Source of the DNA: Avena insularis
Lineage: Eukaryota; Streptophyta; Magnoliopsida; Poales; Poaceae
Length of the DNA: 64,000 nt
Direction of reading: 5' to 3'
Assembly: GCA_023614405.1 (NCBI GenBank)
Contig: CM042693.1
Coordinates: 156,008,731 to 156,072,730 of the forward strand
Positions 56,724 to 64,000 of this stretch are shown one piece after another; positions within the stretch are counted from its first letter, which is position 1, and every line of letters starts with the position of its first letter. A program made the translations under genes and the position numbers. The notes under the pieces are model-generated. The model worked only from the letters and a program-made list of their open reading frames with translations, had not been told where the DNA came from and made no database searches.

Positions 56724-59700
56724 GGGGTGGCTAGAAACACCGTCATCAACTTAGTGGTTTTGTGAGTCACTACACCTGGCCAACATGATCCCACCCAATT
56801 GATAGATCTAGCTATAAGAGTGCTATGCCAAGGCATGACACATACTAGCTTGTGGAAAATGTGGGGCCATGCCAACATTGCATGCATGGGGTCTAGACAC
56901 CTCTCTAGGCTGGATAGAAACACCTTCACCAACTTGTTTTTGTATGTGTCATGACACCTGGACTACATGATGCTACCTACTTGCTAGATCTAGGTATAAT
57001 TTTGAGTCTGCCAAGCCATGACACACACTAGCCAGTGGAAAATGTGGGGCCATGCCAACATTGCATGGGGTCTAGACCTCTCTAGGCTGGCTAGAAACAC
57101 CGTCATCAACTTAGTGGTTGCGTGAGTCACTACACTAGGCCAACATGATCCCACCCACTTGATAGATCTAGCTATAAGAGTGCTATGCCAAGGCATGACA
57201 CACACTAGTCACTACACCAGGCCAACATGATCCCTCCCACTTGATAGATCTAGCTATAAGAGTGTTATGCCTAGGCATGACACACACTAGCTTGTGGAAA
57301 ATGTGGGACCATGCAAACATTGCATGCATGGGCTCTAGACACTTCTCTGGGCTAGATAGAAAGACCTTCACAAACTTGTTGTATGTGTCATCACACCTGG
57401 CCGACATGATCCTACCTACTTGATAGATCTAGCTATAATTTTGATCCTGCCAAGCCATGACACACACTAGCCTGTGGCAACTGTGGGGCCATGCCAACAT
57501 TGCATGGGGTCTAGACCTCTTTAGGCTGGCTAGAAACACCGTCATTAACTTAGTAGTTGTGTGAGTCACTACACCTGTCCAACATGATCCCACCCAATTG
57601 ATAGATCTAGCTATAAGAGTTCTATGCCAAGGCATGACACACACTAGCTTGTGGAAATTTGGGTCCATGCCAACATTGCATGCATGGGGTATAGACACCT
57701 CTCTAGGCTGGATAGAAACACCTTCACCAACTTGTTGTTGTATCTGTCATCACACCTGGCCAACATGATCCTACCTACTTGCTAGATCTAGGTATAATTT
57801 TGAGTCTGCCAAGCCACGACACACACTAGCCAGTGGCGAATGTGGGGCCAGGCCAACATTGCATGGGGTCTAGACCTCTCTGGGATGGCTAGAAGCATCG
57901 TCATCAACTTAGTGGTTGTGTCAGTCACTACACCAGGCCAACATGATCCCACCCACTTGATAGATCTAGCTATAAGAGTGCTATGTCATGGCATGACAAA
58001 GAGTATCTTGTGGAAAATGTGGGGCCAAGCCAACATTGCATGCATGGGGACTAGACACATCTCTGGGCTGGATATAAACACCTTCACCAACTTCTTATTG
58101 TATGTGTCATCACACCTGGCCAATATGATCCTACCTACTTGCTAGATCTAGCTATAATTTTGAGTCTGCCAAGCCATGGCACGCACTAGCCTGTGGCAAA
58201 TGTGGGGCCATGCCAACATTGCATGGGGTATAGACCTCTCTGGGGTGGCTAGAAACACCGTCATCAACTTAGTGGTTTTGTGAGTCACTACACCTGGCCA
58301 ACATGATCCCACCCAATTGATAGATCTAGCTATAAGAGTGCTATGCCAAGGCATGACACATACTAGCTTGTGGAAAATGTGGGGCCATGCCAACATTGCA
58401 TGCATGGGGTCTAGACACCTCTCTAGGCTGGATAGAAACACCTTCACCAACTTGTTTTTGTATGTGTCATGACACCTGGACTACATGATGCTACCTACTT
58501 GCTAGATCTAGGTATAATTTTGAGTCTGCCAAGCCATGACACACACTAGCCAGTGGAAAATGTGGGGCCATGCCAACATTGCATGGGGTCTAGACCTCTC
58601 TAGGCTGGCTAGAAACACCGTCATCAACTTAGTGGTTGCGTGAGTCACTACACTAGGCCAACATGATCCCACCCACTTGATAGATCTAGCTATAAGAGTG
58701 CTATGCCAAGGCATGACACACACTAGTCACTACACCAGGCCAACATGATCCCTCCCACTTGATAGATCTAGCTATAAGAGTGTTATGCCTAGGCATGACA
58801 CACACTAGCTTGTGGAAAATGTGGGACCATGCAAACATTGCATGCATGGGCTCTAGACACTTCTCTGGGCTAGATAGAAAGACCTTCACAAACTTGTTGT
58901 ATGTGTCATCACACCTGGCCGACATGATCCTACCTACTTGATAGATCTAGCTATAATTTTGATCCTGCCAAGCCATGACACACACTAGCCTGTGGCAACT
59001 GTGGGGCCATGCCAACATTGCATGGGGTCTAGACCTCTTTAGGCTGGCTAGAAACACCGTCATTAACTTAGTAGTTGTGTGAGTCACTACACCTGTCCAA
59101 CATGATCCCACCCAATTGATAGATCTAGCTATAAGAGTTCTATGCCAAGGCATGACACACACTAGCTTGTGGAAATTTGGGTCCATGCCAACATTGCATG
59201 CATGGGGTATAGACACCTCTCTAGGCTGGATAGAAACACCTTCACCAACTTGTTGTTGTATCTGTCATCACACCTGGCCAACATGATCCTACCTACTTGC
59301 TAGATCTAGGTATAATTTTGAGTCTGCCAAGCCACGACACACACTAGCCAGTGGCGAATGTGGGGCCAGGCCAACATTGCATGGGGTCTAGACCTCTCTG
59401 GGATGGCTAGAAGCATCGTCATCAACTTAGTGGTTGTGTCAGTCACTACACCAGGCCAACATGATCCCACCCACTTGATAGATCTAGCTATAAGAGTGCT
59501 ATGTCATGGCATGACAAAGAGTATCTTGTGGAAAATGTGGGGCCAAGCCAACATTGCATGCATGGGGACTAGACACATCTCTGGGCTGGATATAAACACC
59601 TTCACCAACTTCTTATTGTATGTGTCATCACACCTGGCCAATATGATCCTACCTACTTGCTAGATCTAGCTATAATTTTGAGTCTGCCAAGCCATGGCAC

Positions 59701-59759
59701 GCACTAGCCTGTGGCAAATGTGGGGCCATGCCAACATTGCATGGGGTATAGACCTCTCT
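56724..59759 (+). repeat. 1,518-bp tandem duplication, apparently identical copies
   Basis: About 56,724-58,241 and 58,242-59,759 match at a constant offset of 1,518 bp, and I found no difference between them by reading. Shared private changes include CTCTGGGGTGGC, CTTGTTTTTGTATG, GTGTCATGACACC, GAAATTTGGGTCC, GGCGAATGTG and AGAAGCATCG. The period equals four dimers plus 82 minus 4. This is the block next to the end of the array. Confidence 0.92.
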
Positions 59760-59876
59760 GGGCTGGCTAGAAACACCGTCATCAACTTAGTGGTTGTGTG
59801 AGTTACTACACCAGGCAAACATGATCCCACCCACTTGATAGATCTAGCTATAAGAGTGCTATGCCAAGGCATGACA

Positions 59877-59895
59877 CACACTAGGTTGTGTGAGT
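59877..59895 (+). repeat. Array end: truncated chimeric monomer
   Basis: The last A monomer stops at CACACTAG and is joined to GGTTGTGTGAGT, a piece that normally lies inside monomer B just before TCACTACACC. After GTGTGAGT (59,895) the sequence stops matching the satellite. No LTR terminus, target-site duplication or inverted repeat is visible at this join. Confidence 0.8.
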
Positions 59896-59938
59896 TAGAA
59901 ATATATTGCCTATTCTAATCTCCATTCAACCCAAACAA

Positions 59939-60646
59939 ATGACTACTCCAAGAGACTACAACATTAAAATTGATGACACCAACAACAACCAAGAGGACGA
60001 CATGAGAGAACTTATAGCAAACCAAAACCAGTTGAGCCAAGAGACAACTCAGCTTTTAGCCAACAACAATGGACTAGACCCAGCCATACAAAGGATTTTG
60101 AAACTTCAATCCCAATTGTTGCAAGGATTGGTTACTCAAATGATCGACATGAGAGAAAACTTTTCTCAAAGAGCGAATGACAACAAGGATGACAAAAATG
60201 CTATTTTAGAAGGAACCCAAGTTTGCAATATTTATGGAGACAAGGATCATACATGCAAGGAGCATGAAGATCAATGCCCTAATTGTGAAGAAGAAAGTCA
60301 TATCTCTAGTAACTGCCCCAAGAAGAGAGAAAGATTTCCCACCTTTGAGATGAGATATGAAGAACATGAACTAGAAGAACTCCTAGCTTTGGAGAGACCC
60401 AAGAAGAAGAAGAAATGCCCCAACCCTAACAAGAAGGATATTGCTCAAGTGCAATGTTGCACTTGCAAAGAGATGGGACACTATGCCAATGAATGCCCAG
60501 AAAAGAAGAAGAACCAAAGAAACAAACAAGAGGCAATGATACCAAAGGAAAAGAAAGATATCAGCCAAGTGATGTGTTTCAAATGCAAGGAACTAGGTCA
60601 CTATGCAAACTTCTGTCCAGAAAAGATGAAGCACAATATAAACTAG
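59939..60646 (+). CDS. Gag-like CCHC zinc-knuckle protein of an LTR retrotransposon
   Basis: The frame encodes 235 residues from the first ATG (59,939). It is open upstream only to an in-frame TGA at 59,891, so no longer ATG start exists. Residues 1-95 are polar, rich in Asn and Gln, and probably helical. Three perfect CX2CX4HX4C knuckles follow: Cys113-Cys126, Cys173-Cys186 and Cys213-Cys226. A degenerate one lies at 96-109, where the second Cys is Tyr and the last position is His. Knuckles 3 and 4 share the flank KKDI-QV before and CPEK after, so the module was duplicated with a 40-residue spacing. A Lys run lies at 155-159. Such knuckles bind nucleic acid in retroviral-type Gag proteins. 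No capsid, protease, reverse transcriptase or integrase region is present, so this looks like a non-autonomous or degenerate element, or an accessory ORF before the 3' LTR. A host zinc-knuckle gene is less likely given the adjoining PPT and LTR. Confidence 0.72.
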   Translation: MTTPRDYNIKIDDTNNNQEDDMRELIANQNQLSQETTQLLANNNGLDPAIQRILKLQSQLLQGLVTQMIDMRENFSQRANDNKDDKNAILEGTQVCNIYGDKDHTCKEHEDQCPNCEEESHISSNCPKKRERFPTFEMRYEEHELEELLALERPKKKKKCPNPNKKDIAQVQCCTCKEMGHYANECPEKKKNQRNKQEAMIPKEKKDISQVMCFKCKELGHYANFCPEKMKHNIN

Positions 60647-60763
60647 CCTATGAAGGATCTCAGCCTTGTCACATGTTTCAAGTGTGAAAACAAAGGACAC
60701 TATGCAGATGTTTGCCCAGAGAAGATTTCCCCAGGATCCCAAGAAGGCCAATATGTAAATTAG
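60647..60763 (+). pseudogene. In-frame continuation with a further CCHC knuckle after UAG
   Basis: Directly after the TAG at 60,644-60,646 the same frame stays open for 38 codons to a TAG at 60,761-60,763. It contains another perfect CX2CX4HX4C motif starting at Cys codon 60,674 (CFKCENKGHYADVC), followed by PEK as in the upstream knuckles. The spacing from knuckle 4 is 33 residues. The simplest reading is a premature nonsense change in an older, longer ORF. Stop-codon read-through or separate use of the ATG at 60,650 are alternatives. Confidence 0.7.
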
Positions 60764-60772
60764 TTGGAAAAT

Positions 60773-60787
60773 TTTTAAGGGTGGTAG
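60773..60787 (+). other. Upstream polypurine-tract-like copy
   Basis: The sequence TTTTTAAGGGTGGTAG ends at 60,787 and nearly repeats the tract next to the LTR, 77 bp downstream. It may be a duplicated or decoy PPT. No LTR-like start follows it: the next bases are TACCCTAG. Confidence 0.45.
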
Positions 60788-60829
60788 TACCCTAGATGTT
60801 TTGAGCCTACTTGTAACCCTAGCCTTTCC

Positions 60830-60848
60830 AAATCTCGGGACGAGATTT
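60830..60848 (+). other. Perfect hairpin before the polypurine tract
   Basis: AAATCTCGGGACGAGATTT forms an 8-bp perfect stem with a 3-base loop (GGA), ending 1 base before the downstream polypurine-tract-like sequence. From memory, a motif like this is common just before the 3' LTR in some grass Ty3/gypsy elements. Confidence 0.65.
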
Positions 60849-60849
60849 A

Positions 60850-60864
60850 TTTTAAGGGTGGTAG
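60850..60864 (+). other. Polypurine tract of the 3' LTR (putative)
   Basis: TTTTAAGGGTGGTAG is a T-run followed by a purine-rich stretch immediately before a plausible LTR start. It would prime plus-strand DNA synthesis during reverse transcription. The interrupting T residues are unusual for a strict polypurine tract. Confidence 0.6.
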
Positions 60865-60876
60865 CCTATCGCATCC

Positions 60877-60895
60877 CAAGATTTTCCAAATCTTG
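60877..60895 (+). other. Perfect hairpin at the LTR head
   Basis: CAAGATTTTCCAAATCTTG is an 8-bp perfect inverted repeat around TCC, about 10 bases inside the presumed LTR start. It is similar in size and base content to the hairpin at 60,830-60,848, so the PPT/LTR join is bracketed by two hairpins. Confidence 0.6.
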
Positions 60896-61301
60896 TAATG
60901 TGAAAAATAAATGAATAAAATAAAACTTTGTTGATTTTCAGGGTGAGAAGAAACTTTTGATTCCAATTGGAAACTTTCAAAACCGATTTGGATCAAATAA
61001 AATCCTAAAGGGATTTAAAAAGATAAATAAACAATAAACCTAAAAATATTTAAAATTACTATTTTTGGATCTTTTAATAAAAGATTTGATTTCAAAAGAA
61101 AAGGATAGAAATTATAAATAAAGATTATTTTATAGAGCCAAATTAAACCTTGGCCAAGCTTTTGAAATGAAATGTTTTGTTTTTATTAAAAGAGTAAAGG
61201 TTTATTTAAATAAAATAAAGAGGGTTTATTAATAAACCAATTTTATTAAAATAAAGGGTTTTACCATTTTAATTAAAAAATCAAAACTTGTTAAACTATT
61301 T

Positions 61302-61631
61302 TAAATAAGTTTTCCAAGTATTTTATATTCTCAAATAAAACCTACTCAAGTGTTTTGGTTTTCTTTTAGATTTCAAAATAAAGATTTTAATAAAACAAAT
61401 CCTATTTGATTTAATAACTAAGGTCCATTTTATTTAATGGACCCTAAAAAAAATGTTATTTTATTTTAAACAAGTTTTCCAAGTATCTTCTATTTTCAAA
61501 TAAAACCTACTGATTTGGTTTTGATAATATTTAGTTTCAAATGGAGATTTTATTAAATAAATCAAAACCTATTTGAATTAATAATTAAGGTCTATTTTAT
61601 TTAATTATTAAATAGATTCTAAAAAGAATAA
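61302..61631 (+). repeat. Imperfect 165-bp tandem duplication in AT-rich LTR
   Basis: The motif AAGTTTTCCAAGTAT occurs at 61,307 and again at 61,472, each followed by CAAATAAAACCTACT and later by TAAGGTC-ATTTTATTTAA, giving a period of about 165 bp. The copies differ by many substitutions and small indels, so the duplication is old. Confidence 0.72.
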
Positions 61632-61799
61632 AATTAATATTTTATTTTGGGGCTTTGATTTGTGTTGATAAATAGAGCTAAACTCAATATAATGTTTAGT
61701 GGAAGTTTATTTGATTTGGAGTGTTTGAATTGTTGTGTGAATTTCAAAACAGAAATTGAATTGGAAAAAGGAAAAAGAATTCAGAACAGAAAATAATAT

Positions 61800-62700
61800 G
61801 AAACGACCCAGCCCAACTATCCTAGCCCACTAAGCCCAACAACCCACCTCCTCTTTTCCCTCCCGAAGTGTTTTTCTCACCCAAGTCTGAACCCGCAGAG
61901 CCAATGAATGGTGGACCCTACTCCCTCTTCCTCTCTCTCGCAAACAACCAGGACCCACCGCACTGTTCGTCGTTCCCACCCGCGACCTGTTCTTCCCCCA
62001 GACACCGCTGCCGTTTTTGCCGCTCGAACCGCGCGTAAATTCGCAGTAATGCTGCAGTGATTCCGCTCAGCAATCTCGCCTTCTTAAGCGCCAGGATCTC
62101 CTCTTCAATTTCCCCCAGTCGCCTCACTCTAGCACGCCCCCAGGCTGCTCGATTCATCTCTGCACCGCCCACTGTCCGACGATGCTCCGGCGAGGATTCC
62201 GGCAGCCCCACGCCACCCCTTGCCTCCTCGAGCACGCAGCTGTGATCCCCATCTCCTGGCGGACCTTCCCGCATCGCTACTCACCGCTGAAGCTCGCAAG
62301 CTCGACAAAGATCACCCCTTAGCGCCACCGTTTGTTTCAACTCCGGCGAGTGCCTAGGTAGCATCCGTCCGCCCCTTCCCCTCCCGTTGACGCACACAAG
62401 TTCTACTCTTCCTCGCACGTCTAACAGACCCCTTGTCTCGTACTTCTGTACCTTGTAGCCCCACCCCAACGTCGACCAGAGCGTGCCCGACGCCGAGCGA
62501 ACTCCGGTGAACAATCCAGGGGAACCACGAGCGTCCCTCGACCCAAGAAGACTATGTTGAGCATCAGCACGAACCTGCGAACACGGTGAGCATACTCCCT
62601 TCCTTCCTCGCTTCCTGCATTGCCAGTTTCGCCGTCGTCTGACCGCGCCGCCAGTCGCCGCCGCTGCCAAATGGTCAAAGCAATAGGGTCCATTGGATCT
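61800..62700 (+). other. GC-rich block of the putative LTR
   Basis: Base composition changes sharply here from AT-rich to GC- and pyrimidine-rich on the plus strand, with CCCAGCCCAAC-like strings followed by CG-rich sequence. Open frames on the minus strand (61,918-62,274 and 62,281-62,693) have low-complexity Arg/Gly-rich translations expected from GC-rich noncoding DNA. In long LTRs of grass elements such a block often holds the transcription start and leader. I could not place a TATA box with confidence. Confidence 0.45.
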
Positions 62701-62735
62701 CGATCTGACGGATAAGATTAGAAATAAGCGAAGGG

Positions 62736-63018
62736 GTAAGTAGCCTCTGCGCGCCGTGCGATATGACTTAATCCAATGGCCTGCGTCGCTTGATCCACGC
62801 GAAACGTTTTCGACGAATCAGAATAGGACGCGTGTCCCAGTCTGTTTGATTTAAACAGAATTTGATCTATTAGATTTCCAATTTTGTAAGTTGCATAACT
62901 TTAGTTCCACACGTCCAAATTTTGCAAACTTTATATCAATGGAATCAGTGGAACAAGACCTAGCCAACCATGACATTTGTTTAGTAAAAAGCTTCTGAAA
63001 AAATGTTTGTTTTTGCAG
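62736..63018 (+). other. Possible leader intron in the putative LTR
   Basis: A good donor-like sequence (GGGGTAAGTAG, GT at 62,736) stands at the end of the GC-rich block, and an acceptor-like TTTTTGCAG ends at 63,018. The interval between is AT-rich. This would be a 283-base intron in a 5' leader. There is no transcript evidence. Confidence 0.2.
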
Positions 63019-63060
63019 AAACATTTGTATGCTTGTTTAGATTATAAAAATTGTTCAAAA

Positions 63061-63480
63061 ATGATTTTGGGGATAAAATCTTTGGCAAATGGTGTGATTT
63101 GAACCTACTGACCCTAGGAAACACTTTATGGTTTCAAAAATATATTTGGTTAAGGAAAAGAATGATTCTTTGATTTAAAACCATTTCTAGTCAAATAAAA
63201 ATATAGTTTATTTATTAAAAATGGTTTTGGAAGAAAACTTTTGGGAAATGTTTTGTTTTAAACTCTCTGACCCTAAACACCAAGTTTTATGGTTTTAAAA
63301 CATATTTTGTGAATCCTATAGATTAATGCCTTAGTAAAAACATTTCTACACCACATAAAATGATACCTTGTTTTGAAAATGGTTTATGAAGTGAAATCTT
63401 TTGCAAATGACTTTGACACTTTAAAAAATGACCATTAGGTGTTTTCAAATGTTTATGACCCATTAGGAACCATTTTTTCA
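63061..63480 (+). repeat. Three diverged repeats of about 159 bp
   Basis: Related segments begin at 63,061 (ATGATTTTGGGGATAAAATC), 63,221 (ATGGTTTTGGAAGAAAAC) and 63,379 (ATGGTTTATGAAGTGAAATC). The first two continue with CTGACCCTA and TATGGTTT; the third is more decayed. Spacings are 160 and 158 bp. They lie in AT-rich DNA with no coding potential. Confidence 0.6.
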
Positions 63481-64000
63481 AATAAAACAAAGCTTGTCAT
63501 GCTTGCATGCATTATCTTGGTTCTATGATTTTATGTGATGTTTTGCTTGATTGGTAGATTGAGTTTGTGCCTTGCTTGATTGAATTGTAGTGACTTGAAG
63601 AGTGCGATTGTTGCAAGGACAAGGAGTGAACTTATACCCTCTACCAAAAAGGCAAGTGATGCTTCATACTTTTGTCCCATTACTTTCACTATGCATTAGT
63701 GATTTCTCTAAGTAAAACTTGCATGGAATTTTGCTAAGTATAAACCTTGCTATGGGAAAACCTAGTAGATGAAACCTTAGTAGAAACTTTCCTAAGTTAA
63801 GATTCCTACTACTATCAAGCTTAGCTTAGCTAATAGAAAACAAGGGTGGAATATACATTCATACTATGAAACATTTCTAAGTATGAGGACTTGTGTTTTT
63901 GTTTAATAAAACAACTAAGTTAATGAATCACCTGGGTGGAATGGTAATTGCTTGGTGGTTTTTGGTTGAGTGGTTACACAAGGCCCATGTTTATGGTTTA
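63481..64000 (+). other. AT-rich right end, no gene seen
   Basis: This stretch holds no convincing ORF, RNA gene or element boundary. It may be the end of the LTR or unrelated flanking DNA. I see no terminal CA with a following target-site duplication. Confidence 0.4.

Larger units (their letters stand above)
1..59895 (+). repeat. Satellite array, 360-bp dimeric unit (about 166 copies)
   Basis: One sequence of about 360 bp recurs head to tail from the first base to about 59,895. Landmarks that recur in every copy include TAGATCTAGCTATAA, GACACACACTAGC, GCCATGCCAACATTGCATG and GAAACACC. All copies I read lie in the same orientation, and no foreign insertion is visible. The array is already under way at base 1, so its left end lies outside the window. 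Divergence between neighbouring units is mostly single substitutions with occasional small deletions. I do not recognise the satellite as a named family. Whether it is centromeric, subtelomeric or interstitial cannot be told from this window. Confidence 0.97.
41907..59895 (+). repeat. Satellite block with interspersed 82-bp chimeric monomers
   Basis: In this block ordinary 360-bp dimers are interrupted by a chimeric junction where CACACTAG of monomer A is joined to TCACTACACC of monomer B. TCACTACACC begins at 42,505, 42,947, 45,186, 45,628, 46,430, 46,872, 47,674, 48,115, 48,197, 48,638, 49,521, 50,323, 51,844, 53,005, 55,688, 57,209 and 58,727. Slightly mutated forms lie at 49,079 and 55,246. 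Spacings are 82, 442, 802, 1,161, 1,521 or about 2,240, fitting n x 360 + 82. I did not see this junction to the left of 42 kb. Confidence 0.9.
60867..64000 (+). mobile_element. Putative 3' LTR of a Ty3/gypsy-type retrotransposon (right end outside window)
   Basis: The presumed LTR starts two bases after the polypurine tract at TATCGCATCCC, which resembles TGT-CATCCC-type LTR starts of grass Ty3/gypsy elements (Tekay/Del-like, from memory) with the canonical second base G changed to A. A perfect hairpin follows. The layout is a long AT-rich segment, a GC-rich block (61,800-62,700), then AT-rich DNA again, with internal repeats and no credible coding gene. I cannot find an end, a primer-binding site or a target-site duplication, so the true boundary may lie before or after 64,000. 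Confidence 0.55.

Noticed and set aside
24..59663. Plus-strand 62-codon ORFs in each A monomer
   Set aside because: In the copies I checked they begin at TTG (TTGATAGATCTA), not ATG, end at the monomer boundary, and vary as expected for noncoding repeats. Only the G-H-X4-C similarity was kept, as a possible trace of origin.
931..59881. Dozens of minus-strand ORFs of 70-112 codons recurring every 360 bp
   Set aside because: They are frames of the satellite itself. They persist because 360 is a multiple of three and copies are homogenised. Copies are freely broken by 1-, 2- and 19-bp indels, no known domain is visible, and the plus strand is equally open.
1..59895. CRISPR-like repeat and spacer array
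   Set aside because: There are no short identical repeats with unique spacers. The whole 360-bp unit repeats, and the flanking context is plant retrotransposon.
1..59895. Calling the array a functional centromere
   Set aside because: The roughly 180-bp monomer and HOR order are suggestive, but no CENP-B-box-like motif or known grass centromeric satellite or centromeric retrotransposon was recognised. Sequence alone cannot show CENH3 occupancy.
1..59895. 5S or other ribosomal gene tandem array
   Set aside because: No 5S promoter elements or rRNA-like conserved blocks were recognised in the 360-bp unit.
59906..59938. Start of the zinc-knuckle ORF at 59,906
   Set aside because: The codon there is TTG. 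The first ATG in the frame is at 59,939, and a eukaryotic context favours ATG.
60383..60687. Minus-strand ORF at 60,383-60,568 and overlapping plus-strand ORF at 60,493-60,687
   Set aside because: Both are shadows of the zinc-knuckle frame. The plus-strand one partly reads the knuckle region out of frame and has no motif of its own.
61918..62693. Three GC-rich ORFs of 90-129 codons on the minus strand (with a 62-codon plus-strand ORF)
   Set aside because: They overlap each other in different frames, are Arg/Gly-rich without domains, and lie in a GC-rich LTR block where long random open frames are expected.
60600..64000. Zinc-knuckle ORF as a host gene with UTR and downstream introns
   Set aside because: The adjoining polypurine tract, hairpin and LTR-like start, and the lack of any further coding exon, fit a retroelement better. 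A domesticated copy is not excluded.

Overview
The window looks like repetitive plant DNA, most likely from a grass. That call rests on the long-LTR retrotransposon features at the right end: a CCHC zinc-knuckle ORF, a polypurine tract, and an LTR head with a GC-rich block embedded in AT-rich DNA. It also rests on the satellite architecture. No chromosomal host gene, rRNA or tRNA is recognisable. The assignment is from the sequence and memory, not from a search.

Positions 1 to about 59,895 are one uninterrupted head-to-tail satellite, already under way at base 1. The basic unit is a 360-bp dimer made of a 182-bp monomer (A) and a diverged 178-bp monomer (B). That gives about 166 dimers, all in one orientation, with no inserted element seen. 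The array splits into blocks with different higher-order repeats: mixed dimers with 720-bp and 1,438-bp duplications (1-9.7 kb); a 1,061-bp trimer carrying a 19-bp deletion (9.7-14.6 kb); a seven-dimer order of about 2.52 kb with 5- and 6-dimer variants (14.3-38.7 kb); a 1,080-bp trimer (38.7-41.9 kb); and a right-hand block (42-59.9 kb) where an 82-bp chimeric monomer recurs 19 times, so spacings follow n x 360 + 82. Near-identical tandem copies (1,799, 1,244 and 1,518 bp) indicate recent unequal exchange or similar amplification.

At about 59,895 the array passes directly, with no LTR end at the junction, into what looks like the internal 3' part of an LTR retrotransposon. This holds a gag-like zinc-knuckle ORF (59,939-60,646) with an in-frame UAG followed by a further intact knuckle, then two polypurine-tract-like copies, two perfect hairpins, and a putative 3' LTR from about 60,867 to beyond the window end.

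The most interesting reading is that the satellite grew out of, or inside, the retrotransposon's internal region. The A monomer keeps a frame with Gly-His-X4-Cys spacing like the second half of a CCHC knuckle, and the last satellite fragment runs straight into the element's internal sequence. This is an inference that alignment and a survey of related elements could confirm or remove.
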